Assembly (NCBI RefSeq): GCF_009857505.1
Contig: NZ_WWCP01000016.1
Location: 54,811-118,810 of the forward strand
Length of the DNA stretch: 64,000 nt
Reading direction: 5' to 3'
DNA from: Duganella lactea
Lineage (GTDB): Bacteria > Pseudomonadota > Gammaproteobacteria > Burkholderiales > Burkholderiaceae_D
Part shown: in pieces, positions 1-9,734 of the stretch
Position numbering within the stretch: the first letter of the stretch is position 1
Layout of the letters: every line of letters starts with the position of its first letter
Notes under the pieces: model-generated
The model's input: only the letters and a program-made list of their open reading frames with translations
Databases searched by the model: none
Told to the model about the DNA's origin: nothing
Program-made: the position numbers and the translations under genes

Positions 1-763
1 CCGACAGCGTGCCGAAGCGGAAGTGGATCGACAGATACGACGGTCCCTTCACCGCCGGGAAATCGCGCGCCACGTTGTAGTCGGCGATGCGCGGCAGGAA
101 ATCTTCAAACAACCGCGCCGCGCCGGACATGCCGGTTGGAATTTTCAGTTCTGCCAGGTTGCTCGGTTCGAAGCCGAGTTCGGCGAGCGTCGGCAGCGCC
201 GGGGCCGGCGAGGGCGGCGGCGCCAGCCGGGCGGCGTGCGGCTCGATGTTGTACGGCGCCAGCACCGATGGATCGGCGGCCAGCTTTTTCAACCAGGCAT
301 TCTTGTAAGGCGTGAACACCGAAAACACGCCACCGGTCTGCGACAGCACCTCGTCGCGCTCGAAAATCACCTGATCCTTGTAGCTGTAGAACTGGCGCCC
401 GTCCGCTTCCAGCGCCTGCGCGACCGTGGCGTCACGCGCCATCGCTTGCGGTTCATAATCGTGGTTGCAGAACACCGCCTGCACGCCCAGTGCGGCCGCC
501 AGCGACGCGATTTCTTGCTGCGGATCGCCATGGCGGACGATCAGGTGGCCGCCCAGCTGTGTCAGCTCGCTGGCCACTTCGGCGATGCTGGCGTGGATGA
601 AGTCGACCCGGCGGTCGCGGCGCGGCAGGGCGTCCAGAATCGTCGTATCGTAGATAAAAACGCAATACACCTTCTCGCTGGCCATCAGCGCCTGGTGCAG
701 CGCAACATGATCGAAAACGCGCAGGTCGCGGCGCAGCCATACGAGGGAAGAAGTCAGTTTCAT
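1..763 (-). CDS. phrB: Deoxyribodipyrimidine photolyase (N-terminal part, runs off the window)
   Basis: Light-driven repair of cyclobutane pyrimidine dimers, using FAD plus an antenna chromophore. Only the first 254 codons are present; the C-terminal FAD domain lies beyond base 1. Reading from the ATG at 763 the protein opens with a photolyase N-terminus (LVWLRRDLRVFDHVAL), continues through the Rossmann-like antenna domain (VYCVFIYDTTIL, VFCNHDYEP, FSVFTPYKNAW) and is cut just inside the FAD domain at a segment reading YLSIHFRFGTLS. It is transcribed divergently from yqgE, with 155 bp between the two starts. The family call is firm; cyclobutane versus other cryptochrome/photolyase subclass cannot be settled without the C-terminus. 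Confidence 0.93.
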   Translation of the reverse strand, partial: MKLTSSLVWLRRDLRVFDHVALHQALMASEKVYCVFIYDTTILDALPRRDRRVDFIHASIAEVASELTQLGGHLIVRHGDPQQEIASLAAALGVQAVFCNHDYEPQAMARDATVAQALEADGRQFYSYKDQVIFERDEVLSQTGGVFSVFTPYKNAWLKKLAADPSVLAPYNIEPHAARLAPPPSPAPALPTLAELGFEPSNLAELKIPTGMSGAARLFEDFLPRIADYNVARDFPAVKGPSYLSIHFRFGTLS

Positions 764-918
764 TCGGTCTGTATCAATCTTGTGGTCGATGCAATCGTGG
801 CCGTACCCGCAATTCAGTGTAAACTAGCGGGTAAAACAGAGTTGCTAGCCGCGCGAATACTACAGTAATTGTCAGCAGCACAGAAAGAACACGCATCCCA
901 GCAGAGAGAGCAACTTGT

Positions 919-1572
919 ATGAAGAAGAGCAAAATAGGCAAAACTCTGGCTGTCTCCGGCGCCATCGACGGTGGCGATCCGTTGGCGTCTGTCGGCGCCG
1001 TCTCGGCGTCCGCCCTCAATCTGGCTAATCATTTCCTCATTGCAATGCCATCGATGCAAGATCCGGTGTTCGGCGGCACGGTGGTGTATGTCTGCGAGCA
1101 CAATGAAAACGGCGTGCTCGGCGTGGTTATCAACAAGCCGACCGACATGACCATGCACACGCTGTTCGAGCGCATCGACCTCAAGGTCGAGTCCGGTCTG
1201 GAAGGCCACGACGAGGAGCCGGTGATGTTCGGCGGCCCGGTGCAGGACGACCGCGGCTTCGTGTTGCACACGCCCGGCCACCGTTATTCGTCGTCGCTGA
1301 CCGTGACCGACGAAGTCGCCTTCACCACCTCGATTGACGTGCTGGAGGCCGTGGCCGCCGGCGAGGGGCCGCCGCGCATGCTGGTGTCGATCGGCTATTC
1401 GGGCTGGAGCCCGGGCCAGCTGGAAGACGAAATCGGCCGCAACGGCTGGCTGACGGTCGGCGCCGATCCCGACATTCTGTTCAACCTGCCGATCGAGGAA
1501 CGCTACACCGCCGCCATGCGCCTGCTCGGCATCGATCCGCTGATGCTCACTTCCGAGGCGGGCCACGCGTAA
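919..1572 (+). CDS. yqgE: YqgE/AlgH family protein (UPF0301)
   Basis: Conserved bacterial protein of unresolved biochemical role; the family name AlgH comes from an alginate-related phenotype in Pseudomonas. The core starts at about residue 37 (LANHFLIAMPSMQDPVF) and contains the family hallmarks GVVINKPTD, FGGPVQDDRGFVLH and IGYSGWSPGQLE. At 217 residues it is longer than the usual roughly 185, because of an N-terminal extension of low conservation; a later start is possible, and no strong ribosome-binding site marks the ATG at 919. Its stop codon directly abuts the ruvX start, the usual yqgE-ruvX pairing, so the two are co-transcribed. Confidence 0.92.
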   Translation: MKKSKIGKTLAVSGAIDGGDPLASVGAVSASALNLANHFLIAMPSMQDPVFGGTVVYVCEHNENGVLGVVINKPTDMTMHTLFERIDLKVESGLEGHDEEPVMFGGPVQDDRGFVLHTPGHRYSSSLTVTDEVAFTTSIDVLEAVAAGEGPPRMLVSIGYSGWSPGQLEDEIGRNGWLTVGADPDILFNLPIEERYTAAMRLLGIDPLMLTSEAGHA

Positions 1573-1962
1573 ATGAGCAGTATTGAGACCATCTTTGCGT
1601 TCGACTTCGGCGTCAAAAGAATCGGCGTGGCAATCGGGAACACCATGCTGCGCCAGGCGGAACCCCTCAAGGTCATCAAGGCGGAAGACAACGCCAGCCG
1701 CTTTACCGACATTCAAAAATTGCTCGACGAATGGAAGCCGGCCCGGCTGGTGGTCGGGCTGCCCATGCACCCGGACGGCAATGAACACGAGATGACGGCG
1801 CGGGCGCGCCGTTTTGCCCATCAATTGAACGGCCGCTTCCACCTGCCGGTGGAGCTGGTCGACGAGCGCTATTCCTCGGCCGTCATTTCGGCCAAGCGCG
1901 GCGAGGTCATCGACGACCGCGCCGCCGCCATCATTCTGCAACAATACTTCGACTCCCTTTGA
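1573..1962 (+). CDS. ruvX: Holliday junction resolvase RuvX / YqgF (pre-16S rRNA nuclease)
   Basis: RNase H-fold nuclease assigned to processing the 16S rRNA 5' end; once proposed as an alternative Holliday junction resolvase. The 129-residue length is typical. The first strand carries the catalytic acid in FAFDFGVKRIGVAIGN; VVGLPMHPDG and the C-terminal ELVDERYSS, with VIDDRAAAIILQ, are the other family motifs. The ATG follows the yqgE stop without a gap and its TGA lies just before the pyrR start, so it sits inside the yqgE-ruvX-pyrR-pyrB operon. Confidence 0.95.
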   Translation: MSSIETIFAFDFGVKRIGVAIGNTMLRQAEPLKVIKAEDNASRFTDIQKLLDEWKPARLVVGLPMHPDGNEHEMTARARRFAHQLNGRFHLPVELVDERYSSAVISAKRGEVIDDRAAAIILQQYFDSL

Positions 1963-1964
1963 TC

Positions 1965-2474
1965 ATGTCTACATTGAATCCCCACCAACTCGATGCCGAA
2001 GCGCTGTACGCGACGCTGCTGGCCGATGTGAAAGCCGGCCTGGCCGGCGTGCCGGATGTCGCGATTGTCGGCATCCACTCCGGCGGCGCCTGGATCGCCG
2101 AGCGCCTCGCGGCCGACCTCGGCCTGTCCGAGCGCTGCGGCGTGCTGGACGTGTCCTTCTACCGCGACGACTACGCCAAGAAGGGCCTGCCGGCCGACGT
2201 GAAGCCGACCAACATCGGCTTCGACGTGGCGGCCGCCAACATCCTGCTGGTGGATGACGTGCTGTACACCGGCCGCACCACCCGCGCCGCCATCAACGAG
2301 CTGTTCGACTACGGCCGCCCGGCGCGCATCATGCTGGCGGCGTTGGTCGACCGCGGCGAGCGCCAGCTGCCGGTGGCGGCCGATTTCGTCGCCGCCAAGG
2401 TGGCCGTGCCCGCCGGCCAGGCGCTGGTGCTGAAACGCGCCGAGGATGACCAATTCACGCTAACCATCGAATAA
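1965..2474 (+). CDS. pyrR: PyrR: bifunctional pyr regulator / uracil phosphoribosyltransferase
   Basis: Type I phosphoribosyltransferase-fold protein that binds PRPP and uracil/UMP; in Gram-positives it is an RNA-binding attenuation protein, while in many Gram-negatives its regulatory mode is less clear. The PRPP loop is [20 protein letters not shown] (about residues 93-112), and [18 protein letters not shown] is the phosphate-binding loop region. I start at ATG 1965 ([10 protein letters not shown]) rather than the in-frame TTG at 1959, because ATG 1965 sits 2 bp after the ruvX stop. No long leader capable of attenuation precedes pyrR or pyrB, so RNA-based control as in Bacillus is not evident here. 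Confidence 0.93.
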   Translation: MSTLNPHQLDAEALYATLLADVKAGLAGVPDVAIVGIHSGGAWIAERLAADLGLSERCGVLDVSFYRDDYAKKGLPADVKPTNIGFDVAAANILLVDDVLYTGRTTRAAINELFDYGRPARIMLAALVDRGERQLPVAADFVAAKVAVPAGQALVLKRAEDDQFTLTIE

Positions 2475-2478
2475 GACC

Positions 2479-3444
2479 ATGCTTAATCCGCAACTGAATA
2501 AACACGGCGAGCTGCAGCACTTGCTGTCGATCGAGGGCCTGCCCAAGAGCATCCTCAATCACATCCTGGACACCGCCTCGTCCTTCGTCGGCATCTCCGA
2601 CCGTGATGTGAAGAAAGTGCCGCTGATGCGTGGCAAATCGGTGTTCAACCTGTTCTTCGAGAACTCGACCCGTACCCGCACCACGTTTGAGATCGCCGCC
2701 AAGCGGCTGTCGGCCGACGTCATCAACCTGAACATCCAGGCCTCGTCGACCAGCAAGGGTGAATCGCTGCTGGACACCATCGACAACCTGGCGGCGATGC
2801 ACGCCGATATGTTCGTGGTGCGCCACGCGCAATCGGGCGCGCCCTACCTGATCGCCAAGCACCTGATGGAAACCCGGCAGAACCACGTGCACGTGGTCAA
2901 CGCCGGCGATGGCCGCCACGCGCATCCGACCCAGGGTCTGCTGGACATGTACACCATCCGCCACTACAAGAAGGACTTCACCAACCTGCGGGTGGCGATT
3001 GTCGGCGATATCCTGCACAGCCGCGTGGCCCGTTCGGACATCCACGCGCTGACCACGCTGGGCGTGCCGGAAGTGCGCGCCATCGGCCCGCACACGCTGC
3101 TGCCGGGCGGTCTGGAGCAGATGGGCGTGCGCACCTTCACCAACATGGATGAAGGCCTGAAGGACGTCGACGTGATCATCATGCTGCGTCTGCAGAACGA
3201 GCGCATGAGCGGCGCGCTGCTGCCGTCGGCCGGCGAATACTTCCATAGCTACGGGCTGACGCCGGAACGCCTGGCGCTGGCCAAGCCGGACGCCATCGTC
3301 ATGCACCCCGGCCCGATGAACCGCGGCGTGGAAATCGATTCGGCCGTGGCCGATGGCGCGCAGGCGGTGATTCTGCCGCAGGTCACCTTTGGGATCGCAG
3401 TCCGCATGGCTGTCATGAGTATCGTCGCAGGAACGCAAGCATGA
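2479..3444 (+). CDS. pyrB: Aspartate carbamoyltransferase catalytic subunit
   Basis: Condenses carbamoyl phosphate and aspartate to N-carbamoyl-aspartate, the first committed step of pyrimidine synthesis. The carbamoyl phosphate loop [19 protein letters not shown] lies near residue 60; [12 protein letters not shown], the aspartate loop with MLRLQNERM, and [13 protein letters not shown] are all present. The length of 321 is as for the catalytic chain. It starts 4 bp after pyrR and overlaps the next gene by ATGA. No pyrI is adjacent; the neighbouring dihydroorotase-like protein suggests the Pseudomonas-type PyrB-PyrC' dodecamer rather than an E. coli-type PyrB-PyrI complex. Confidence 0.96.
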   Translation: MLNPQLNKHGELQHLLSIEGLPKSILNHILDTASSFVGISDRDVKKVPLMRGKSVFNLFFENSTRTRTTFEIAAKRLSADVINLNIQASSTSKGESLLDTIDNLAAMHADMFVVRHAQSGAPYLIAKHLMETRQNHVHVVNAGDGRHAHPTQGLLDMYTIRHYKKDFTNLRVAIVGDILHSRVARSDIHALTTLGVPEVRAIGPHTLLPGGLEQMGVRTFTNMDEGLKDVDVIIMLRLQNERMSGALLPSAGEYFHSYGLTPERLALAKPDAIVMHPGPMNRGVEIDSAVADGAQAVILPQVTFGIAVRMAVMSIVAGTQA

Positions 3445-4754
3445 ACGCATTGAATAAAACTATTCACATTAAAAATGGTCACGTCATCGATCCCGCCAAC
3501 GGCATCGACGGCCTCAACGATCTTTACCTCGCCGACGGCAAAGTGCTGGCGATCGGCGCCGCGCCGGCCGGCTTCAGCGCCGATCAGACCATCGACGCCA
3601 TCGGCCTGATCGTGGCGCCGGGCTTGGTCGACCTGTCGGCGCGCCTGCGCGAGCCGGGCTTTGAATACAAGGCCACGCTGGAATCGGAAATGCAGGCGGC
3701 GATGCAGGGCGGCGTCACCTCGCTGGTGTGCCCGCCGGACACCGATCCGGTGCTCGACGAGCCGGGCCTGGTGGAAATGCTGAAACACCGCGCGCACAAG
3801 CTGAACCAGGCGCATGTGCACCCGCTGGGCGCGCTGACCGTGGGCCTGAAAGGCCAGTCGCTGACCGAGATGTCGGCGCTGACCGCGTCCGGCTGCATCG
3901 GCTTCTCGCACGCCGAACAAGCGGTCGAAGACACCAACGTGCTGCTGCGCGCCATGCAGTACGCCAAGACCTTCGGCTACACCGTGTGGCTGCGTCCGCA
4001 GGACGCGCACATCGGCCGTGGCGGTGTGGCCGCTTCCGGGCCGCTGGCCTCGCGCCTCGGTTTGTCGGGCGTGCCGGTGATGTCGGAAACCATCGCCCTG
4101 CACACCATCTTTGAACTGATGCGCGCCAGTGGCGCGCGCGTCCACCTGTGCCGCATTTCGGCCGCCGCCAGCCTGGAGCTGATCCGCAAGGCCAAGCAAG
4201 AGGGCTTGCCGGTCACTTGCGACGTCGGCGCGCACCACGTGCACCTGATCGACGCCGACATCGGCTTCTTCGATTCGAACGCGCGCATGGACCCGCCATT
4301 CCGCAGCCAGCGCGACCGCGACGCGATCCGCCTCGGCCTGCTGGACGGCACCATCGACGCGCTGTGCTCGGATCACACGCCGGTCGATGACGACGAGAAG
4401 CTGCTGCCGTTCGGCGAGGCCTCGCCGGGCGCGACCGGCCTGGAACTGCTGCTGTCGCTGACGCTGAAGTGGGCCGAGGATTATGCCGCGCAACAGGACA
4501 CCGGCGCCCAGCGTCCGCTGTCGCGCGCGCTGGCCCGCATCACCTCGGAAGCGGCGCGCGTGGCCGGTCTCAACGCCGGCACGCTGTCGGTGGGCGCGGT
4601 GGCGGACGTGGTGCTGTTCGACGCCGGTGCGCACTGGACGGTGGAAGCGTCGGCGCTGGCCAGCCAGGGCAAGCACACGCCGTTCCTCGGCTACAACCTG
4701 GCGGGACAAGTGACCACCACCATCGTGGCCGGCCACGTTGCTTATCAACGCTGA
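3441..4754 (+). CDS. pyrC': Dihydroorotase-like protein, probably inactive PyrC' subunit
   Basis: Amidohydrolase of the dihydroorotase family (437 aa). The barrel start that in active enzymes reads DxHxHLREPG is here [16 protein letters not shown]: both metal-binding histidines of the HxH motif are replaced (S and R positions) while REPG remains. Later elements are partly kept (GAHHVHL, SDHTP). This pattern, with translational coupling (ATGA) to pyrB, matches the Pseudomonas PyrC' pseudo-dihydroorotase, which has no activity but is needed for assembly of active aspartate carbamoyltransferase. A separate catalytic pyrC should then exist elsewhere in the genome. Family assignment is firm; inactivity is inferred from the missing residues. 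Confidence 0.9.
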   Translation: MNALNKTIHIKNGHVIDPANGIDGLNDLYLADGKVLAIGAAPAGFSADQTIDAIGLIVAPGLVDLSARLREPGFEYKATLESEMQAAMQGGVTSLVCPPDTDPVLDEPGLVEMLKHRAHKLNQAHVHPLGALTVGLKGQSLTEMSALTASGCIGFSHAEQAVEDTNVLLRAMQYAKTFGYTVWLRPQDAHIGRGGVAASGPLASRLGLSGVPVMSETIALHTIFELMRASGARVHLCRISAAASLELIRKAKQEGLPVTCDVGAHHVHLIDADIGFFDSNARMDPPFRSQRDRDAIRLGLLDGTIDALCSDHTPVDDDEKLLPFGEASPGATGLELLLSLTLKWAEDYAAQQDTGAQRPLSRALARITSEAARVAGLNAGTLSVGAVADVVLFDAGAHWTVEASALASQGKHTPFLGYNLAGQVTTTIVAGHVAYQR

Positions 4755-4763
4755 TTCCGCTGC

Positions 4764-5501
4764 ATGAAACTGTCGACGATATTCCGCCTGGTGCGGGTGC
4801 TGCTGCACGTGTTGAAGGGCATGGCGATCTGCGCCACGGTGTTTCCATGGATCGGCTGGGATCGGCGCAACGCGCATATCCGCCGCTGGTCCACGCGCTT
4901 GCTGGGACTGTGCAATGTGACGGTGTCGCTGGCGCCAGGCAGCGCGCCGGTGCTGGCGCGCTCCATGGTGGTGGCCAATCACGTGTCGTGGCTGGACATC
5001 TTTGTGGTGCACAGCCTGTATCCCAGCCATTTCGTGGCCAAGGCGGAGATCCGGTCGTGGCCGCTGGCTGGCTGGCTGGCGGAGAAGGCCGGCACGGTGT
5101 TCATCGCGCGCGGCAACCGGCGGGATTTGCGGCATATCTTCAAGGGGCTGGTGACCAGCCTGGAGCAGGGCGAGCGGGTGGCGTTCTTCCCGGAGGGGAC
5201 CACGGCGGCGCAGGGCAAGCTGTTGCCGTTCCATGCCAATCTGTTCGAGGCGGCGATTGACGCCAAGGTGCCGGTGCAGCCGTTCGCGTTGACTTATCAG
5301 GACGCGGCGGGCGGTGCGCATCCGTCGGTGGATTTTATTGGCGAGACCAGCTTTGCCGAGAGTATCGTGCTGATTCTGAACGGACCGCCGGTCAAGGCGC
5401 AACTGGCGATTCTGCCGCCGCTGGCCACCGAAGGCGCGCACCGCCGCGAGCTGGCGGAAGCGTCGCACAAGGCGGTGGCCGCGGCGCTAGGCGTCAGCTA
5501 A
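4764..5501 (+). CDS. Lysophospholipid acyltransferase family protein (PlsC-like)
   Basis: Membrane acyltransferase of the 1-acylglycerol-3-phosphate acyltransferase superfamily. It has the HX4D motif in NHVSWLDIFV (about residue 73), the acceptor-binding block VFIARGN, and the FFPEGTTAAQGKLLPF block near residue 147. A hydrophobic segment lies near residues 10-35. It starts 9 bp after pyrC' on the same strand, an end-of-operon passenger. A second family member lies at 16873-17613 and is closer to canonical PlsC; this one could instead acylate a lipid such as an ornithine lipid or a lyso-lipid. The acceptor cannot be told from sequence. Confidence 0.88.
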   Translation: MKLSTIFRLVRVLLHVLKGMAICATVFPWIGWDRRNAHIRRWSTRLLGLCNVTVSLAPGSAPVLARSMVVANHVSWLDIFVVHSLYPSHFVAKAEIRSWPLAGWLAEKAGTVFIARGNRRDLRHIFKGLVTSLEQGERVAFFPEGTTAAQGKLLPFHANLFEAAIDAKVPVQPFALTYQDAAGGAHPSVDFIGETSFAESIVLILNGPPVKAQLAILPPLATEGAHRRELAEASHKAVAAALGVS

Positions 5502-5509
5502 CCGCGCCG

Positions 5510-6364
5510 CTATTTCTTTCCGGGTTCCTTGAATTGCGGGCACTGCTCTTGCAGCAGTATCCGGTCCTCCAGGCAGACGGCGGATAGCTGCCCACCCCAC
5601 ACGCAGCCGCTGTCCAGCGCGATCAGATTCTTTTCCATCTTCAGTCCCAGCGCCGACCAGTGGCCGAACACCACCGTCTCGCGCGCGCTGCGGCGCCCCG
5701 GCACGTCAAACCACGGCATTAGTCCGGTGGACGGATCGGCGGTGCCGCTTTCCTTCATCTTGAAATCCATTACGCCATCAGCGCTGCAGAAGCGCAACCG
5801 CGTCATGGCGTTGATGATGCAGCGCAGCCGGTCGGCGCCGGCCAAATCATCCGACCATTGCGCCGGCGCGTTGCCATACATCTCGGCCAGAAACTCTTCG
5901 ATGCCGTCGCCGCGCAGCATCGCCTGCACCTCGGCCGCCAGCGTCATCGCCTGCGCGCCGGTCCATTGCGGCAGCAGACCCGCATGCACCAGAATATGTT
6001 CCCCTGAACGGATCGCCAGCGGACGGCGCCGCAACCAGTCGATCAGCTCATCCCGATCAGGTGCGTGCAGGATCTCGGCCAGTGTGTCCGACTTGTGCTC
6101 GGGACGGAGGCCATACGCCACCGCCAGCAGATGCAGATCATGGTTGCCCAGCACGCTGTCGATGAGGCCGCCACTGGCCATGGCCAGCTTGCGCACATGG
6201 CGCAGCGTGGACAGTGAATCCGGTCCGCGATTGATCAGGTCGCCTGCAAACAGCATGGCGGGCTCGGCCACGCCATCGGCGGCCGCGTGTTCGCGTATGC
6301 GGTCGAGGAGGGCCAGTGCCTGCTCGTGGCAGCCCTGCAGGTCCCCGATAACATAGGTTTTCAT
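5510..6364 (-). CDS. apaH: Symmetrical bis(5'-nucleosyl)-tetraphosphatase
   Basis: Cleaves Ap4A symmetrically to two ADP and also removes Np4 caps from RNA. Metallophosphatase motifs run in order: [17 protein letters not shown] at the N-terminus, [33 protein letters not shown] and VFGHWSALG. Start chosen at the ATG at 6364 ([10 protein letters not shown]), giving 284 residues, close to E. coli ApaH; an upstream ATG at 6385 would add seven non-conserved residues. It converges on the acyltransferase gene (8 bp apart) and is divergent from rfbB with about 68 bp between starts. Confidence 0.96.
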   Translation of the reverse strand: MKTYVIGDLQGCHEQALALLDRIREHAAADGVAEPAMLFAGDLINRGPDSLSTLRHVRKLAMASGGLIDSVLGNHDLHLLAVAYGLRPEHKSDTLAEILHAPDRDELIDWLRRRPLAIRSGEHILVHAGLLPQWTGAQAMTLAAEVQAMLRGDGIEEFLAEMYGNAPAQWSDDLAGADRLRCIINAMTRLRFCSADGVMDFKMKESGTADPSTGLMPWFDVPGRRSARETVVFGHWSALGLKMEKNLIALDSGCVWGGQLSAVCLEDRILLQEQCPQFKEPGKK

Positions 6365-6432
6365 AGGTGTTCTCGCTGGTTTCACATAAAATCATGCATA
6401 TGACTAATTTGACGCTTGCTGCGGGATACTAA

Positions 6433-7503
6433 ATGATTTTTGTTACGGGTGGTGCTGGTTTTATCGGCTCTAATTTTGTCCTGGATTGGCTGGCGCAGTC
6501 CGACGAGCCGGTTCTCAACTACGACAAGCTGACCTATGCAGGCAATCTGAACAATCTGGCGTCGCTGAAGCAGGATGCGCGTCACACCTTCGTGCGCGGC
6601 GACATCTGCGACCAGGCGCAAGTGCTGGCGCTGTTCCAGCAACACAAACCGCGCGCCGTCGTGCACTTCGCGGCCGAAAGCCACGTCGACCGTTCGATCG
6701 TCGGACCTGGCGAGTTCATCAACACCAACATCAACGGCACCTTCAGCCTGCTCGAAGCGGCGCGCGCCTACTGGTCGGCGCTGCCGGAGGACGAAAAGGC
6801 GGCGTTCCGCTTCCTGCACGTCTCGACCGACGAGGTGTACGGCACGCTCGGACCGAACGATCCACCGTTCAGCGAAACCACCGCGTTTGCGCCGAACAGC
6901 CCGTATTCGGCATCGAAAGCCGCGTCGGACCACCTGGTGCGCTCGTATTTCCACACCTACGGCCTGCCGGTGCTGACCACCAACTGCTCGAACAACTACG
7001 GTCCGTACCACTTCCCCGAGAAGCTGATCCCGCTGATCATCGCCAACGCACAGGCCGGCAAGCCGCTGCCGATCTACGGCGACGGCCAGCAGGTGCGCGA
7101 CTGGCTGTACGTCACCGACCACGCGGCCGCCATCCGCCGCGTGCTGGAAGCGGGCCGCCTGGGCGAGACCTACAACGTCGGCGGTTGGAACGAGATGGCC
7201 AATCTGGATGTCGTGCATACGCTGTGCGACATGCTGGACAAACTGAAACCCAAGGCCGAGGGCAGCTACCGCGACCAGATCACCTTCGTCAAAGACCGTC
7301 CGGGCCACGACCGCCGCTACGCCATCGACGCGCGCAAGCTGGAACGTGAGCTGGGCTGGAAACCGGCCGAGACCTTCCAGTCAGGCATCGCCAAGACCGT
7401 GCAGTGGTATCTGGACCATCAGGAATGGGTGGCCGACGTGCAGTCCGGCAGCTACGCCAAGTGGGTGGAAACCAACTACTTCAATCGCGAGGGGCAGTCA
7501 TGA
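6433..7503 (+). CDS. rfbB: dTDP-glucose 4,6-dehydratase
   Basis: NAD-dependent short-chain dehydrogenase/reductase of the extended type, converting dTDP-glucose to dTDP-4-keto-6-deoxyglucose (RmlB). The nucleotide-binding motif [12 protein letters not shown] is at the very N-terminus, the catalytic YSASK follows PNSP around residue 160, and [10 protein letters not shown] and [14 protein letters not shown] are diagnostic for RmlB. The length of 356 is typical. Its stop overlaps the rfbA start by 4 bp (ATGA). The product feeds L-rhamnose or other 6-deoxyhexose precursors for O-antigen or exopolysaccharide. Confidence 0.97.
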   Translation: MIFVTGGAGFIGSNFVLDWLAQSDEPVLNYDKLTYAGNLNNLASLKQDARHTFVRGDICDQAQVLALFQQHKPRAVVHFAAESHVDRSIVGPGEFINTNINGTFSLLEAARAYWSALPEDEKAAFRFLHVSTDEVYGTLGPNDPPFSETTAFAPNSPYSASKAASDHLVRSYFHTYGLPVLTTNCSNNYGPYHFPEKLIPLIIANAQAGKPLPIYGDGQQVRDWLYVTDHAAAIRRVLEAGRLGETYNVGGWNEMANLDVVHTLCDMLDKLKPKAEGSYRDQITFVKDRPGHDRRYAIDARKLERELGWKPAETFQSGIAKTVQWYLDHQEWVADVQSGSYAKWVETNYFNREGQS

Positions 7504-8390
7504 GCCAGCGTAAAGGCATTATTCTCGCCGGCGGTTCGGGCACGCGGCTGTATCCGGTGACGATGAGCGTCTCCAAACAACTGCTGCCGATCTACGACAA
7601 GCCGATGATCTACCACCCGCTGACGGTGCTGATGCTGGCCGGCATCACCGAAATTCTGCTGATCTCGACGCCGCAGGACACGCCGCGCTTCAAAGACCTG
7701 CTGGGCGACGGCAGCCAGTGGGGCATCAGTATCAGCTATGCGGTGCAGCCGTCGCCGGACGGTCTGGCGCAGGCGTTCATCATCGGCCGCGAATTCGTCG
7801 GCGATGCGCCGTCGGCGCTGATCCTGGGCGACAACATCTACTACGGCAACGACCTCGACGCCCTGCTGCGCAGCGCCACCGAGCGCACCGACGGCGCCAC
7901 CGTGTTCGCTTACCACGTGCAGGACCCGGAACGCTACGGCGTGGTCGAGTTCAACGACCAGCGCACCGCCGTGTCGATCGAAGAGAAACCGCAACAGCCG
8001 AAATCCAACTATGCCGTCACCGGCCTGTACTTCTACGACAACCAGGTATGCGACATCGCCGCCAACATCAAGCCATCGGCGCGCGGCGAGCTGGAAATCA
8101 CCGACGTCAACAAGGTGTATCTGGATAAGGGCGAGCTGAACGTGGAAGTGATGGGGCGCGGCATGGCGTGGCTGGACACCGGCACCCACGAGTCGCTGCT
8201 GGAGGCCGGCCAGTTCATCGCCACCATCGAGAAGCGCCAGGGCCTGAAAGTGGCGTGCCCGGAAGAGATCGCCTACCGCAAGGGCTACATCGACGCCGCG
8301 CAGCTGCGCACGCTGGCCGAGCCGCTGAAGAAAAACAATTATGGGCAATATTTGCTGCAAATTCTGGAAGATAAAGTCGTCCAACGCTAA
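7500..8390 (+). CDS. rfbA: Glucose-1-phosphate thymidylyltransferase
   Basis: Makes dTDP-glucose from glucose-1-phosphate and dTTP (RmlA). It begins [20 protein letters not shown], with the nucleotide-binding signature, followed by [27 protein letters not shown] and [21 protein letters not shown]. The start at 7500 is fixed by the ATGA overlap with rfbB and gives 296 residues, the usual size. rfbC and rfbD do not follow; the next gene is separated by 183 bp and encodes a membrane phosphosugar transferase. Confidence 0.97.
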   Translation: MSQRKGIILAGGSGTRLYPVTMSVSKQLLPIYDKPMIYHPLTVLMLAGITEILLISTPQDTPRFKDLLGDGSQWGISISYAVQPSPDGLAQAFIIGREFVGDAPSALILGDNIYYGNDLDALLRSATERTDGATVFAYHVQDPERYGVVEFNDQRTAVSIEEKPQQPKSNYAVTGLYFYDNQVCDIAANIKPSARGELEITDVNKVYLDKGELNVEVMGRGMAWLDTGTHESLLEAGQFIATIEKRQGLKVACPEEIAYRKGYIDAAQLRTLAEPLKKNNYGQYLLQILEDKVVQR

Positions 8391-8393
8391 ATG

Positions 8394-8418
8394 AACTTTG
8401 GGGAAATTCCCCAAGTTT
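8394..8418 (+). terminator. Hairpin after rfbA, weak terminator candidate
   Basis: Three bases after the rfbA stop, an inverted repeat pairs AACTT-GGGG with CCCC-AAGTT around an AAATT loop, with one bulged T in the left arm. There is no run of T after it, so rho-independent action is uncertain; it may instead stabilise the rfbBA transcript 3' end. The remaining intergenic stretch up to 8573 becomes AT-rich and is the likely promoter for the next gene. Confidence 0.45.
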
Positions 8419-8573
8419 GTATCGATTGGTAAGCACGCTCTGCGCGGCGGGGCGTGGCTGGTATGATGCCGGCGGTCCGCTAACAGCGGGTTGGCGCACG
8501 CTATCCTGTACAATCAGATATTGGTAGCTTGATAATAACGCGTGTTGCGATACAACGCCGATAATAAAATAAT

Positions 8574-9668
8574 ATGTTTTCCTTCCTCCTGAGCTTTATC
8601 GTTTCCGCGCTGCTGACTTTGCTGGTCATTAAAGACGTGAAATTGCATGGCCCGGCATTGGATAAGAATTTCAACGGCGTGCAAAAAGTCCACCTGCATA
8701 ATGTGGCGCGGATCGGCGGCCTGCCTATTTTTGTGGCGGTCGCCCTCAGCTCGGCCATCTCCATCTGGCGCGTGCCGGTGCTCAGCGATTTGCTGCTGGC
8801 GCTGCTCGCCTGTGCCGCCGTCGCCTTCGCCGGCGGCATCGTCGAGGATTACACCGGCCGCGTCAGCCCGGCGCGCCGCCTGCTGTTGACCATGGCCGCC
8901 GCCACCTTCGGCTATTTCCTGCTCGATGCCCGTATCGACCGCCTCGACTGGGCGTTTTCCGCCTGGGCCTTGCCGTATATGTGGCTCACTCTGCCGCTGA
9001 CCGTGCTGGCGGTGGCCGGCATCGCCAATGCCGTCAACATCATCGACGGCTTTAATGGCCTGGCCAGCGTGGTTTGTATCTGCATGCTGCTGTCGCTCGG
9101 TTATGTGGCGCTGCAGGTCAATGATATGTTTGTGCTGATCGCCGCGCTGATGGTGGCTGGCGCCACCGCCGGTTTCCTGATCTGGAATTATCCGGTCGGG
9201 CTGATTTTCCTCGGCGACGGCGGCGCTTATTTCATCGGCTTTATGCTGGGCGAGCTGGCTTTGCTGCTGGTGATGCGCAATCCGCAGGTATCGACCTGGT
9301 ATGCCGCCTTGCTGCTGATTTATCCGGCCTTTGAAACCTTATTCTCTGTATATCGCCGCATGTTCGTGCGCGGTAAATCGCCGGCCATGCCGGACGGCAT
9401 CCACCTGCATAGCCTGATTTTCCGCCGCATCGTGCAGTGGGCGGTCGGCCGCAAGGATGCGCGCGCGCTGATCCGCCGTAATTCGCTGACGTCGCCATAT
9501 CTGTGGCTGTTCTCGCTGACAGCGGTGATTCCGGCCACGGTATTCTGGCGCCATACCTGGATATTAATGCTGTTTTGTTTGCTGTTTGTCTTCAGCTATA
9601 TCTGGATTTATGCGCGCATCGTGCGCTTTAAATCGCCGCGCTGGATGATACGCCATAAGAAACACTGA
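8574..9668 (+). CDS. Undecaprenyl-phosphate sugar-1-phosphate transferase (glycosyltransferase family 4, WecA/MraY-like)
   Basis: Polytopic inner-membrane enzyme that loads a sugar-1-phosphate from a UDP-sugar onto a polyprenyl phosphate, the first step of a lipid-linked glycan. Motifs are those of the WecA/MraY superfamily: NAVNIIDGFNGLA (about residue 150), IFLGDGGAYFIGF (about 212) and DGIHLHSLIFRR (about 273). About ten hydrophobic segments are visible over 364 residues. It sits between rfbBA and the heptose/Kdo genes, which fits O-antigen or exopolysaccharide initiation. It is not MraY itself, since no peptidoglycan genes are nearby and the last motif reads HLHS rather than HMHH. The substrate is unknown. 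Confidence 0.9.
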   Translation: MFSFLLSFIVSALLTLLVIKDVKLHGPALDKNFNGVQKVHLHNVARIGGLPIFVAVALSSAISIWRVPVLSDLLLALLACAAVAFAGGIVEDYTGRVSPARRLLLTMAAATFGYFLLDARIDRLDWAFSAWALPYMWLTLPLTVLAVAGIANAVNIIDGFNGLASVVCICMLLSLGYVALQVNDMFVLIAALMVAGATAGFLIWNYPVGLIFLGDGGAYFIGFMLGELALLLVMRNPQVSTWYAALLLIYPAFETLFSVYRRMFVRGKSPAMPDGIHLHSLIFRRIVQWAVGRKDARALIRRNSLTSPYLWLFSLTAVIPATVFWRHTWILMLFCLLFVFSYIWIYARIVRFKSPRWMIRHKKH

Positions 9669-9734
9669 TTTTTTAAGCTTGTTGTAGACTATTCCCGCAG
9701 TGGTTTTAGCCTCAATAACATAAAGGGAATTGCA

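Noticed and set aside
1965..2478. PyrR attenuator or pyrimidine riboswitch before pyrB
   Set aside because: Only 4 bp separate pyrR and pyrB and 2 bp separate ruvX and pyrR, so no room for a leader structure.
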